Source: an uncultured Bacteroides sp. (GTDB lineage Bacteria > Bacteroidota > Bacteroidia > Bacteroidales > Bacteroidaceae). From it: a stretch of 8,526 bases of DNA. A program made the translations under genes and the position numbers. Under the pieces are notes generated by a model. The model was not told the origin of the DNA. It saw only the letters and a program-made list of their open reading frames with translations, and searched no databases. The DNA is taken from contig URWP01000111.1 in NCBI GenBank assembly GCA_900551645.1, positions 1 through 8,526 of the forward strand, given 5' to 3'. Below are positions 1 through 4,977 of the stretch, piece by piece. Within the stretch, counting starts at the first letter, position 1. Every line of letters begins with the position of its first letter.

Positions 1-1
1 T

Positions 2-490
2 TCCCGTCAGGACGTGGGAGAGAAAGGAAAAACTTTCATTCTTTTCAGTGATGACCTTGACAAAACTTTGGCTACTTTTGTGCTGGCTAACGGCGCGGCG
101 GCTACGGGACAGAAGGTGACGGTATTTTTCACGTTCTGGGGACTCAACGCCATCAAGAAAGTACGGAAACCGAAGGTGGAGAAAGACTTTTTCGGTTGGA
201 TGTTTGGCAAGATGCTTCCTTCCAGTTCATTGAAGCTGAAGCTCTCGAAGATGAACATGGGTGGAATCGGTAGCAAGATGATGCGTTACCTCATGAAACG
301 GAAAGGGGTGGATTCGTTGGAATCCTTGCGTCAGCAAGCCTTGGACAATGGCGTGGAATTTATTGCTTGCCAGATGTCGATGGATGTCATGGGCATCCGG
401 AAAGAAGAGTTGCTGGATGAAGTTACCGTAGGCGGTGTGGCCACTTACATGAGCCGTGCCGAAGAGGCCAACGTGAATCTCTTTATTTGA
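2..490 (+). CDS. C-terminal DsrE-family domain of a truncated multidomain CoA-disulfide-reductase-type protein (5' end missing)
   Basis: The reading frame is open from base 2, and the only start-like codon near the edge is a GTG at 14, so I read this as the 3' end of a longer gene cut by the window. The visible part (about 160 residues) begins with a short linker, then GKTFILFSDDLDK, a conserved FFTFWGLN stretch, a basic amphipathic segment (KLKLSKMNMGG) and FIACQMSMDVMG, whose cysteine codon is at 368-370. From family knowledge, this DsrE/DsrF-like domain usually sits at the C-terminus of FAD-dependent CoA-disulfide reductases that also carry rhodanese and TusA/SirA-like domains. Such proteins are thought to handle low-molecular-weight disulfides and persulfide sulfur in the cytoplasm. 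The fusion is inferred, because the reductase part is not in the window. A free-standing DsrE protein starting at GTG 14 is the alternative. The stop is 2 bases before the next ATG, which suggests coupling to the MarR gene. Confidence 0.78.
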   Translation, partial: SRQDVGEKGKTFILFSDDLDKTLATFVLANGAAATGQKVTVFFTFWGLNAIKKVRKPKVEKDFFGWMFGKMLPSSSLKLKLSKMNMGGIGSKMMRYLMKRKGVDSLESLRQQALDNGVEFIACQMSMDVMGIRKEELLDEVTVGGVATYMSRAEEANVNLFI

Positions 491-492
491 TT

Positions 493-864
493 ATGGAAAA
501 AATTCAATGTATATGCAGGATGAGAGAGCTGTTCAAGGCTCTCTCTGACTTGGAAGCCGACCTGATAGCCAATTATCAGGTGACGCTGAACGAGGCGATG
601 GCGCTTTGCAGCATCGGACAGGAGACGGTAACGGCCAGCGTTATTGTAGAACGTACAGGGATGACTCCTTCGCATGCCTCGAAGGTACTCCGTTCTGTCG
701 AAACGAAAGAACTGGTAATCCGTAGTTTGGGTGAACAGGATAAACGTCAGATGTATTTTGCGCTCAGTGAAAAGGGCCGGAATTGCCTGGAAGAAATCAA
801 ACGGAAAGGTGTACATGTTCCGGAACTGCTGGTACCTTTGTTCGGTGAAGAAGAGGAGGCATGA
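493..864 (+). CDS. MarR-family winged-helix transcriptional regulator
   Basis: This gene encodes a 123-residue DNA-binding regulator, probably a homodimeric repressor. The N-terminal helix region (about 1-50) is followed by a helix-turn-helix around residues 50-72 (VIVERTGMTPSHASKVLRSV). The wing around 75-95 carries the family's conserved D-x-R-type motif (GEQDKRQMYFALSEKG). The length is slightly short for MarR proteins (about 140). I chose ATG 493 rather than the in-frame TTG at 487, because it lies 2 bases after the upstream stop. No clear Shine-Dalgarno is visible, as is usual in Bacteroidetes. The stop overlaps the next gene's start (ATGATGA, 861-867), so the gene is probably translated from one message with the DsrE-domain protein and queH. 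Three cysteines (6, 8 and 39) lie in the dimerisation/ligand region and could sense thiols or persulfides. That is inference from neighbours, and the effector is unknown. Confidence 0.85.
   Translation: MEKIQCICRMRELFKALSDLEADLIANYQVTLNEAMALCSIGQETVTASVIVERTGMTPSHASKVLRSVETKELVIRSLGEQDKRQMYFALSEKGRNCLEEIKRKGVHVPELLVPLFGEEEEA
854..859 (+). promoter_or_regulatory. Strong Shine-Dalgarno inside the end of the MarR gene, serving queH
   Basis: AGGAGG is a full anti-SD match, which is rare in this window, and it lies inside the last MarR codons. It is 1 base before ATG 861 and 4 bases before ATG 864. The spacing therefore favours the second ATG as the main queH start, although both are in frame and differ by one methionine. 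Confidence 0.55.
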
Positions 865-1445
865 TGAAAAAGAAGAAGTTTGAACTGGAAGTACCGGGCG
901 GCGCCGATAAGGTGTTGCTGCATACCTGTTGTGCGCCTTGCTCGTCGGCTATCATCGAATGCCTGATGCAGCACGGCATCCGTCCTACCATCTATTATTG
1001 TAACCCGAACATCTATCCGCTGGAAGAATACCTCATCCGGAAGGACGAATGTACACGTTATGCTACTTCTTTGGGACTGGACATTGTGGATGCGGATTAT
1101 GACCACGAAGCGTGGCGATGTGCGGTGCAGGGACTGGAGCAGGAACCCGAACGGGGCGGACGTTGCCTGAAATGTTTCAAACTCCGTTTGGCTGATACGG
1201 CCCGTTATGCTCACGAACACGGATTTTCGGTCATCACCACAACCCTGGCTTCTTCACGCTGGAAAAGTCTGGACCAGATAAACGAGGCCGGACGGTTTGC
1301 CGTCGAGGCCTTTCCGGATGTAACCTGGTGGGACCAGAACTGGCGGAAAGGTGGTTTGAGCGAGCGACGTATTGCCATCATCAAGGAATATGACTTCTAC
1401 AACCAGCAGTATTGCGGTTGCGAGTTCAGTATGCGGAAAGAGTAA
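861..1445 (+). CDS. queH: Epoxyqueuosine reductase QueH
   Basis: QueH catalyses the last step of queuosine synthesis, reducing epoxyqueuosine at the wobble position of GUN-anticodon tRNAs. It is the cobalamin-independent counterpart of QueG. The 194-residue protein matches the family (formerly DUF208) from end to end. It has an N-terminal HTCCAPCSS motif (Cys23, Cys24, Cys27), YYCNPNIYP near 45-53, the CLKCFKLRL motif (Cys102, Cys105), and a C-terminal YCGCEFS (Cys185, Cys187). The conserved cysteines are the expected ligands of the iron-sulfur cluster and nearby metal. The start overlaps the MarR stop, so translation is coupled. ATG 861 is used here, but ATG 864 fits the AGGAGG spacing better. 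A terminator follows within 30 bases, making this the last gene of the operon. The family assignment is very secure. Why it sits with a thiol-related protein and a MarR regulator is not known from the sequence. Confidence 0.96.
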   Translation: MMKKKKFELEVPGGADKVLLHTCCAPCSSAIIECLMQHGIRPTIYYCNPNIYPLEEYLIRKDECTRYATSLGLDIVDADYDHEAWRCAVQGLEQEPERGGRCLKCFKLRLADTARYAHEHGFSVITTTLASSRWKSLDQINEAGRFAVEAFPDVTWWDQNWRKGGLSERRIAIIKEYDFYNQQYCGCEFSMRKE

Positions 1446-1471
1446 AAAATATTTGCTTATAAAAACTGGAT

Positions 1472-1516
1472 GCCCGTTTCTATGGAAATTTATATTGCCT
1501 AGGAACGGGCTTTTTT
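1472..1516 (+). terminator. Intrinsic terminator of the queH operon
   Basis: GCCCGTTTCTA (1472-1482) pairs with TAGGAACGGGC (1500-1510). This gives an 11-bp stem with one G-U pair and a 17-base loop, and it is followed directly by TTTTTT at 1511-1516. Confidence 0.85.
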
Positions 1517-1576
1517 CTGTCTGTCAGAATCAAAAAAAACAGTATTGTGCTGTTACGGTTATTGGCATAAATTGTT

Positions 1577-1584
1577 TATCTTTG
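1577..1584 (+). promoter_or_regulatory. Bacteroidetes-type promoter -7 element for the lipocalin gene
   Basis: TATCTTTG matches the Bacteroidetes sigma-ABfr -7 consensus TAnnTTTG exactly and lies 42 bases before the lipocalin ATG, downstream of the queH terminator. No convincing TTTG -33 element is seen at the usual 19-21 base spacing. The expected transcription start is about 1590, giving a leader of roughly 35 bases. Confidence 0.6.
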
Positions 1585-1626
1585 TTTCAGAAGGTTCTGA
1601 GAATGTAGATATTAAACGGAAAGCCT

Positions 1627-2148
1627 ATGAAGAACATACTGATTCTTTTATGTACGTTGTTGGGATTTGGCGGTTGTCGTACCGAAAGTAAGGATATCGG
1701 GATAGATAACCGTACGGTGCAGACTTTGGATATTCCTCGTTTTATGGGAAAATGGTATGAAATAGCCCGTTATGACCACCGCTTCGAGAAGGGTATGAGT
1801 CGCGTCAGCGCTACATATCGTTTGCTTGAAAACGGACGTATCGAAGTCTTGAATGCGGGGTATAAGGACGGAAAGTATAAGGAAATCAAAGGAAAGGCCA
1901 AGCAGCCGGATGCGAATGACCCGGGAAAGTTGAAGGTATCTTTCTTCTTATGGTTTTATGCCGATTATTATGTTTTGGATATTGATCCGGACTATCGGTA
2001 TGTACTGATAGGGAGCAGTAGCGATAAGTATCTTTGGATTATGAGCCGCGAAGAAACGTTGCCTGATGATGTACTGGAGGAACTTCTTGACAAGCTCCGT
2101 AAACGGGGATATGATACAGGCCGATTGGTCTTCAATGGAAAGGACTGA
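1627..2148 (+). CDS. blc: Blc-type bacterial lipocalin, outer-membrane lipoprotein
   Basis: The 173-residue lipoprotein has a signal peptide (MKNILILLCTLLGFGGC) with a likely lipidated Cys17. The mature part is a single lipocalin barrel. It opens with the family's first signature, GKWYEIARYDHRFE (Gly41-Trp43 onward). Later come the Blc-like blocks YADYYVLDIDPDYRYVLIG (from about 111) and YLWIMSREE (about 135-143). Bacterial lipocalins of this type bind lipids such as lysophospholipids or fatty acids in the envelope, often under membrane stress. The precise ligand here is not visible. The gene has its own -7 element 42 bases upstream, is isolated from the queH operon by a terminator, and runs convergently into the 2237-2905 gene. 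Length and domain coverage look complete. The symbol is given by family, not by demonstrated orthology. Confidence 0.92.
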   Translation: MKNILILLCTLLGFGGCRTESKDIGIDNRTVQTLDIPRFMGKWYEIARYDHRFEKGMSRVSATYRLLENGRIEVLNAGYKDGKYKEIKGKAKQPDANDPGKLKVSFFLWFYADYYVLDIDPDYRYVLIGSSSDKYLWIMSREETLPDDVLEELLDKLRKRGYDTGRLVFNGKD

Positions 2149-2170
2149 AAACCGGTCCGGATATACAATG

Positions 2171-2212
2171 CAAAACGTCCGTTTGTCTGAGTTAAAACAA
2201 ACGGACGTTTTG
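2171..2212. terminator. Perfect 16-bp inverted repeat, bidirectional terminator between convergent genes
   Basis: CAAAACGTCCGTTTGT (2171-2186) and ACAAACGGACGTTTTG (2197-2212) are perfect reverse complements around a 10-base loop. The A-run at one stem base and T-run at the other give a U-rich 3' arm in either direction. It lies 22 bases after the lipocalin stop and 25 bases past the stop of the opposing gene, as expected for a shared terminator. Confidence 0.8.
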
Positions 2213-2222
2213 ATTAAGACAT

Positions 2223-2256
2223 GCGGACGTTTGATGTCAGATGTCCGTTTGTTTTT
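2223..2256 (+). terminator. Second, degenerate hairpin with T-rich tail, partial copy of the preceding repeat
   Basis: GCGGACG (2223-2229) can pair with TGTCCGT (2242-2248) using two terminal G-U pairs, followed by the T-rich TTGTTTTT through 2256. Its arms repeat the GGACGTTTG and GTCCGTTTG words of the 2171-2212 hairpin. The right arm overlaps the last codons of the minus-strand gene ending at 2237. Confidence 0.45.
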
Positions 2257-2905
2257 CTGTCTGTGTCTGGATGGGAGTTGTGTTCTCTTTATATGCCGCA
2301 AATCCTTTCACCTTGACACGGTCTTTCTTTTCTTCCGCTTCGGCCGCGGCCGAACCAAGTTGGTTCATGTTGTCCTTGATGGCATTATGGGTATCGAAGA
2401 AAGAATCGAGTAATAGCTTCAGGTGTTCTTCCAGCTCGCCTTCGTTAGGGGAGAAATAGGTATGGCAACGGGAGTGAAGACCGATGGTCTTTTCATCTTC
2501 ATCGGCCATGTACACGGTGGTGACCAGTGAGTTTACATTCACCAGATTGATGAATTCCTTCAGATAGGGAAAAGCCTCATTGTCGGCAGAAATGGAGCCC
2601 CACCACGGATTCCAGATCATGATGAAACGGCTTTCTTCTTCGGCGGCGATGTAGAAATCGTCTCCCTGATACTTGAAGGTGACGTTTCCTTCCTGATTGA
2701 TGGAAGGCTGGCAACCTATTTTCTTTAGGGTACTGATGACCAGATCCTGGGTGGAGATGTCATCCAGTTCGTTGCGACTCATCCGTTCGATGTGTTCCAG
2801 TTTCTTTTTCCGTTCGTGGATAAGCCGTAGCGCAAAGAGAGTGATGGGCCATAAGGCCAATGCAATGACGGCAATCAGGATGGTGATATCAGTCAAATTG
2901 TTCAT
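2237..2905 (-). CDS. Single-pass membrane protein of unknown function, possibly YbjN-like soluble domain
   Basis: I do not recognise a named gene. From ATG 2905 the product is 222 residues. There is one hydrophobic helix (about 7-29), a basic juxtamembrane stretch (HERKKK, 30-35), then a soluble domain of about 46-180, and an acidic/alanine-lysine linker and a Thr/Gln-rich tail. The soluble part has an alternating strand pattern: NVTFKYQGDDFYIAAEEESRFIMIW at about 74-98, then NPWWGSISADN, and VTTVYMADEDEKTIGLHS. This resembles the YbjN / type III chaperone-like fold, but only by general appearance. The topology suggests an inner-membrane anchor with a cytoplasmic domain. I rejected the upstream TTG at 2956 in favour of the ATG, where the hydrophobic helix begins almost at once. 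The gene is convergent with the lipocalin gene and divergent from the DUF4251 gene. Its final codons are formed partly by the terminator repeat. Confidence 0.72.
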   Translation of the reverse strand: MNNLTDITILIAVIALALWPITLFALRLIHERKKKLEHIERMSRNELDDISTQDLVISTLKKIGCQPSINQEGNVTFKYQGDDFYIAAEEESRFIMIWNPWWGSISADNEAFPYLKEFINLVNVNSLVTTVYMADEDEKTIGLHSRCHTYFSPNEGELEEHLKLLLDSFFDTHNAIKDNMNQLGSAAAEAEEKKDRVKVKGFAAYKENTTPIQTQTEKQTDI

Positions 2906-3062
2906 AAGGCGCGGTTTTTTAAGATTTCTATCATTTTTCTCCTTAAATATAAGCAATTAATTGATAGGAATAACATCTATTAGTTTTTTTTATTGGTCGG
3001 AGGTCAGTAAAAACTTGATTTGATTTGTTTATACTGAGAAACTAAACTAAACTTAATAGATT

Positions 3063-3629
3063 ATGAGAAGAATTGTATCATTTGTGGTGTTAGCTTTATG
3101 GGTGGCTCTCGGGCAAATCCATGCGCAGAACCAGAAAAAACTGTTGCGCGAGCAAAGGCGTGAGGAACGTAAAGCGCAGGAAGAGCGTCAGGATAGCCTG
3201 CAGTTCAGCCAGGCTTTTCAGGCTGTCAACAATCGGGCCTTTACGTTAGAGGCCAATCAGGTGGTCTTCAAGTACGGACAGACAGCTTTTGTGTCTTCCA
3301 ATACTAATTTTGTGTCTGTACACGGTGATCAGGCGGTTGTACAGATTGCTTTCAATGTACCGGCAGCCGGTCCGAATGGTCTGGGTGGAATTACGGTGCA
3401 GGGTTCTGTTTCCGGTTATCGGGTGACGACCGATAAAACAGGTAATGTATATGTAGCGATGAATGTTATGGGAACGGCTATTTCTGCTACTGTAAACATT
3501 ACGCTTTATAATGGAGGTAATCAGGCTTCGGTAACGGTAAATCCTAACTTCAACTCCAACCAGCTGACTCTGAACGGACAATTGATACCTTCTTCTCAGA
3601 GTACAGTTTTCCAGGGCTCAACATTCTAA
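3063..3629 (+). CDS. Secreted DUF4251-domain protein
   Basis: The 188-residue protein has an N-terminal signal peptide (about 1-21, ending QIHA before QNQ), consistent with signal peptidase I export to the periplasm or surface. A highly charged helix follows (about 24-45, rich in Lys, Arg, Glu and Gln). The beta-rich DUF4251 domain runs from about 55 to the end. Typical family text includes FTLEANQVVFKYGQTAFVSS, NFVSVHGDQAVVQIAFN, PAAGPNGLGGITVQG and NPNFNSNQLTLNGQ. The family is common in Bacteroidales and its function is unknown. ATG 3063 is preceded by an A-rich leader without an SD, and no canonical promoter is clear upstream. A possible small secretory gene begins 28 bases after the stop on the same strand and may be co-transcribed, since no hairpin-plus-T-run lies between them. 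Confidence 0.9.
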   Translation: MRRIVSFVVLALWVALGQIHAQNQKKLLREQRREERKAQEERQDSLQFSQAFQAVNNRAFTLEANQVVFKYGQTAFVSSNTNFVSVHGDQAVVQIAFNVPAAGPNGLGGITVQGSVSGYRVTTDKTGNVYVAMNVMGTAISATVNITLYNGGNQASVTVNPNFNSNQLTLNGQLIPSSQSTVFQGSTF

Positions 3630-3644
3630 CTAAACTATATCAAT

Positions 3645-3649
3645 AAAGG
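3645..3649 (+). promoter_or_regulatory. Shine-Dalgarno-like site before the broken small gene
   Basis: AAAGG lies 8 bases before ATG 3658. This is good spacing and supports the view that a translated gene once began there. Confidence 0.4.
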
Positions 3650-3657
3650 TTTCGGTC

Positions 3658-3793
3658 ATGAAAAAGCTTTTTCCTTTTATGTCTGGCATTTGGAATGGCT
3701 TTTTGTGAAAAATACCCTAATCGTGTACAGACACTTACAGGTGAAGTAACAGGTTTACATAGCCTGGGTTTCCGTTTAGGGATGATTTTCTGA
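3658..3793 (+). pseudogene. Frameshifted small secretory or lipoprotein gene (single-base insertion in a T5 run)
   Basis: As written, ATG 3658 gives only 16 residues before TGA 3706. If one T is removed from the T5 run at 3668-3672, the frame reads MKKLFLLCLAFGMAFCEK and continues to TGA 3791, for 44 residues. This begins with a textbook export signal (Lys-Lys, then a hydrophobic core of about 13 residues) ending in a cysteine that might be lipidated. The lipobox MAFC is not canonical. The mature remainder, from EKYPNRVQTLTGEV to the end, is short and of no recognised family. An SD-like AAAGG precedes the ATG by 8 bases. The gene follows the DUF4251 gene closely, so they may form one transcript that ends at the hairpin at 3843. 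It could be a decayed gene, a slippage-controlled frame or a sequencing error. The sequence alone cannot decide. Confidence 0.42.
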
Positions 3794-3842
3794 CGAATCA
3801 GAGGAAACACTCATTTTTGCAAACATAAACTTTCTCATTTCG

Positions 3843-3880
3843 GGCATGGTAGTTGTGAAACTGTCATGCCTTATCTTTTT
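3843..3880 (+). terminator. Plus-strand terminator with GUGA tetraloop
   Basis: GGCATGGTAGTT (3843-3854) pairs with AACTGTCATGCC (3859-3870) as a 12-bp stem with two G-U pairs. It closes a GTGA loop of the GNRA type and is followed by TTATCTTTTT. The G-U pairs would be A-C mismatches on the other strand, so this acts for plus-strand transcription, presumably the DUF4251 transcript. Confidence 0.65.
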
Positions 3881-3895
3881 GCTTTCCAAAAAGCA

Positions 3896-3950
3896 TGACG
3901 AAGATTCGGAGGTTTGAAACATCCGGAATCTTCGTCACACTTTATTTTTT
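3896..3950. terminator. Bidirectional terminator downstream of the aldose epimerase gene
   Basis: TGACGAAGATTC (3896-3907) and GAATCTTCGTCA (3926-3937) form a perfect 12-bp stem, with a further GGA/TCC pairing possible beyond a one-base bulge. TTTATTTTTT follows on the plus strand at 3941-3950. On the minus strand a T5 run (complement of 3888-3892) follows the stem, so it can end the epimerase message as well as read-through from the left. Confidence 0.8.
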
Positions 3951-3968
3951 AAGAATGCTATTGGGTAA

Positions 3969-4850
3969 TCAGATATCTTCCAGGGTAATGGTATATCCGC
4001 CGGTAAAGCTCTTTCCCGGTTTCAGGTGTTGCATCCATTCCCGGTCTTTGAACTCGCCGTCATAACCTACCTGGTCGCATCGTCCGTACCAGGGCTCCAG
4101 ACAGATGAAGGGAACATCCGGATGCACAGCGCTGGGCGACCAGATGGCTACCAGTGGTGTAGCGAACTTCATGCTCAGGTAAGGTTTCTTTTCCTTGTCG
4201 CAGAGTACAAGTCGGTTTACCTGGCTGTTATCGAAGATGTAAGTATCGCAGGCGAAGGTTTCATGTCCTATTTCCATCAGTCCGTCTTTGGTATTCAGTG
4301 TATGTCGGGTAGGAGATACGCATCCTTTTTCCATCGGAGAGATGTATTGAAGTCCTTTTGCGTCGGGACCTATCCCGACATAGGCATGTACTTCATCCAG
4401 TGCGTTGAAATCTCTGTAATAGAATGCCGGGTGAGCACCAATCTGGAAGTGCATTTCCTTATCGCCTGTATTCTGTACGTTCCAGATGACCTCAATATGG
4501 TTTTCTTTCAACCGGTAGCCAATTTCCAGGACGAATGGAAAAGGATATTTAGCCAATGTTTCTTCACTGCTTTCCAGGGAATAGACTACGGCATTGTCTT
4601 CTTCATAGCTCAACTGGAAATCCATGTCGCGGGCAAATCCATGTTGCCCAAGTTCGTAAGTCTTTCCTTCGTGGGTATAGTGGTTGTTCCAGACTCTTCC
4701 TACAATAGGGAATAATACCGGAGAGTGGCGTTGCCAGAATTTCGGGTCGGCCTGCCACAAATATTCGTTTCCATTGGCTACGATACTGGTCAGTTCGGCT
4801 CCTGATTCAGAGATCTGTAGCGTGATTTTATCATTCGACAATGTTTTCAT
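3969..4850 (-). CDS. LacX-type aldose 1-epimerase (mutarotase) family protein
   Basis: The 293-residue cytoplasmic enzyme of the galactose mutarotase superfamily would interconvert alpha and beta anomers of a hexose or a related sugar. The probable catalytic and binding residues are present: GQHGFARD with His70, IGAHPAFY with His140 (the acid), and CLEPWYG with Glu252 (the base). Other conserved parts are SPVLFPIVGR (43-52) and VAIWSP. No signal peptide is visible. The overall pattern fits the LacX-like branch rather than classical GalM, and the true sugar is not predictable. It starts at ATG 4850. A promoter with a TACCTTTG -7 lies on the minus strand 31-38 bases before the ATG, and the terminator at 3896-3950 closes the gene. 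It is therefore a single-gene unit, divergent from the histidine-kinase operon. No sugar transporter or kinase is adjacent. Confidence 0.92.
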   Translation of the reverse strand: MKTLSNDKITLQISESGAELTSIVANGNEYLWQADPKFWQRHSPVLFPIVGRVWNNHYTHEGKTYELGQHGFARDMDFQLSYEEDNAVVYSLESSEETLAKYPFPFVLEIGYRLKENHIEVIWNVQNTGDKEMHFQIGAHPAFYYRDFNALDEVHAYVGIGPDAKGLQYISPMEKGCVSPTRHTLNTKDGLMEIGHETFACDTYIFDNSQVNRLVLCDKEKKPYLSMKFATPLVAIWSPSAVHPDVPFICLEPWYGRCDQVGYDGEFKDREWMQHLKPGKSFTGGYTITLEDI

Positions 4851-4880
4851 AATTATTTATGGTTTTGAAGTTCATTAGTT

Positions 4881-4914
4881 CAAAGGTAAAACTTTTTTCT
4901 GCTTGGTTAACAAA
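4881..4914 (-). promoter_or_regulatory. Promoter of the aldose epimerase gene
   Basis: On the minus strand TACCTTTG (complement of 4881-4888) matches the TAnnTTTG -7 consensus. TTTG (complement of 4911-4914) lies 22 bases upstream as a possible -33 element, slightly beyond the usual 19-21. Transcription would start near 4874, about 24 bases before the ATG. Confidence 0.65.
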
Positions 4915-4927
4915 ATATTAAATATTT

Positions 4928-4958
4928 TTTGTTTCTATTTTCTTCTTGTTTACTTTTG
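4928..4958 (+). promoter_or_regulatory. Promoter of the kinase/LytTR operon
   Basis: TTTG (4928-4931), 19 bases, then TACTTTTG (4951-4958) matches the full Bacteroidetes TTTG-N19-TAnnTTTG promoter. Transcription would begin near 4965, leaving a leader of only about 13 bases. This places the start at ATG 4978 and rules out the in-frame TTG at 4903 further upstream. Confidence 0.8.
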
Positions 4959-4977
4959 CAGGATAATCTGGTTGGAA

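Larger units (their letters stand above)
3630..3968. other. 339-base stretch without an intact gene
   Basis: This interval holds a probable frameshifted small gene (3658-3793) with its Shine-Dalgarno (3645-3649), about 50 bases with no feature I can support (3794-3842), a plus-strand terminator (3843-3880) and a bidirectional terminator (3896-3950). The stretch then runs into the end of the minus-strand epimerase gene. No tRNA or insertion sequence is seen. Confidence 0.7.

Noticed and set aside
3660..3673. GAAAAAGCTTTTTC palindrome considered as a terminator or operator
   Set aside because: It is too AT-rich for a stable hairpin, has almost no loop, and is explained as the first codons (Lys-Lys-Leu-Phe) of the broken small gene.
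3820..3827. Perfect TAnnTTTG match on the minus strand (TATGTTTG)
   Set aside because: There is no -33 element at 19-21 bases and no credible gene downstream on that strand. A single match is expected by chance in a few kilobases of AT-rich sequence.
4026..4715. Plus-strand open frame of 229 codons opposite the aldose epimerase
   Set aside because: It is entirely antisense to an enzyme whose catalytic motifs are intact on the minus strand, and it has no family features.
4869..4882. Direct repeat AGTTCA-N2-AGTTCA considered as a LytTR binding site
   Set aside because: The spacing is far shorter than the roughly 12-13 base gap between half-sites in known LytTR operators, and the words match poorly.
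4903..4977. TTG-started N-terminal extension of the kinase
   Set aside because: It would begin upstream of the clear promoter at 4928-4958, so it would not be in the transcript. ATG 4978 gives a proper signal peptide.
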